In this document: positions 23,682 through 23,852 of the stretch, one piece after another
Layout of the letters: every line of letters begins with the position of its first letter
Position numbering within the stretch: position 1 is the stretch's first letter
From: CAZOKZ01 sp964580585
GTDB lineage: Bacteria; Sumerlaeota; Sumerlaeia; SLMS01; JAHLLQ01
Assembly: GCA_964580585.1 (NCBI GenBank)
Contig: CAZOKZ010000065.1
Coordinates: forward strand, 1-23,852
Length of the DNA stretch: 23,852 nucleotides
Direction of reading: 5' to 3'
Program-made: the position numbers and the translations under genes
The notes under the pieces: model-generated
Told to the model about the DNA's origin: nothing
What the model saw: only the letters and a program-made list of their open reading frames with translations
Databases searched by the model: none

Positions 23682-23736
23682 AAGCGTCCTCATGCGCGCG
23701 TTTCCCATGCGCCGTCTGGTTGTTGTCCTGATTTGT

Positions 23737-23814
23737 GGCGGTTGTAGCTCAGTTGGTTAGAGCACCTGATTGTGGTTCAGGGGGTCGCGGGTTCGAATCC
23801 CGTCATCCGCCCCA
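23737..23814 (+). tRNA. tRNA-His (GTG anticodon)
   Basis: A complete cloverleaf with encoded CCA (23812-23814). The anticodon stem CCTGA/TCAGG closes the loop TTGTGGT, giving anticodon GTG (His). The extra 5' G (G-1, 23737) opposite C73 is the diagnostic tRNA-His feature. The D arm has GCTC/GAGC and the T loop is TTCGAAT. The acceptor stem GCGGTTG/CATCCGC has one mismatch, T5 against T68. Confidence 0.95.
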
Positions 23815-23835
23815 TCGAATTTGCCGAATCGGCAC

Positions 23836-23852
23836 GCACCCGTAGCTCAGCC
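23836..23852 (+). tRNA. Start of a second tRNA, cut by the window end
   Basis: GCACCCG followed by TAGCTCAG is the acceptor 5' strand and start of the D arm of a tRNA. The anticodon is outside the window; a GCACCCG acceptor start is common in tRNA-Arg, so arginine is a guess only. It lies 21 nt after tRNA-His. Confidence 0.7.

Larger units (their letters stand above)
23409..23736. other. 328-nt non-coding stretch between flippase and tRNA-His
   Basis: No credible gene. It contains one GC-rich hairpin (23549-23572) and a possible tRNA promoter (23652-23681). The open frames that cross it lack recognisable protein features. Confidence 0.6.

Overview
The window comes from a bacterial chromosome with fairly G+C-rich coding sequence. 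It looks like a Gram-negative, double-membraned organism. The evidence is an MCE-type lipid-transport pair (MlaF/MlaD), a lipobox lipoprotein, a GT-C membrane glycosyltransferase and a Wzx-like flippase. Long secreted repeat proteins, REP-like palindromic intergenic repeats and several unrecognised membrane proteins suggest an uncultured or free-living lineage. I cannot place the phylum from sequence alone.

Layout. Nt 1-2475: the C-terminal part of a DnaE (Pol III alpha)-like protein whose catalytic aspartates are missing; it meets an atypical NAD kinase gene (2541-3296, -) at a bidirectional terminator. Nt 3610-6865: a methyltransferase-like gene, hemA (glutamyl-tRNA reductase) and a three-helix membrane protein, all on +. 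Nt 6888-7553 (-): a CBM6 lipoprotein, divergent from an operon (7775-11414) of mlaF, mlaD and a GT39-like membrane protein; no permease (mlaE) is present. Nt 11684-14167: a secreted protein with four ASH-like beta domains and a long glycine-rich tail, followed by a strong hairpin and a convergent PLP-dependent trans-sulfuration enzyme (14268-15422, -).

Nt 15423-16336 is non-coding and highly structured: a 65-nt direct repeat at each end encloses two inverted copies of a three-palindrome REP-like module and a large central hairpin. Next comes an apparent acquired island on the minus strand: YefM/Phd antitoxin, YoeB toxin and an A+T-rich gene with a possible PD-(D/E)XK-type (QXK) nuclease domain, all with overlapping reading frames.

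Nt 18536-20736 holds a compact three-gene + strand cassette: a four-helix membrane protein with an arrestin-like tail, a soluble arrestin-like protein and a small P-loop ATPase. Minus-strand ADP-ribosylglycohydrolase and flippase genes follow. The window closes with tRNA-His(GTG) and the first 17 nt of another tRNA.

The best candidates for something undescribed are the catalytically degenerate DnaE paralogue, the YefM-YoeB-nuclease three-gene module and the arrestin/ATPase cassette. All assignments are from reading translated sequence and motifs; no database search was run.
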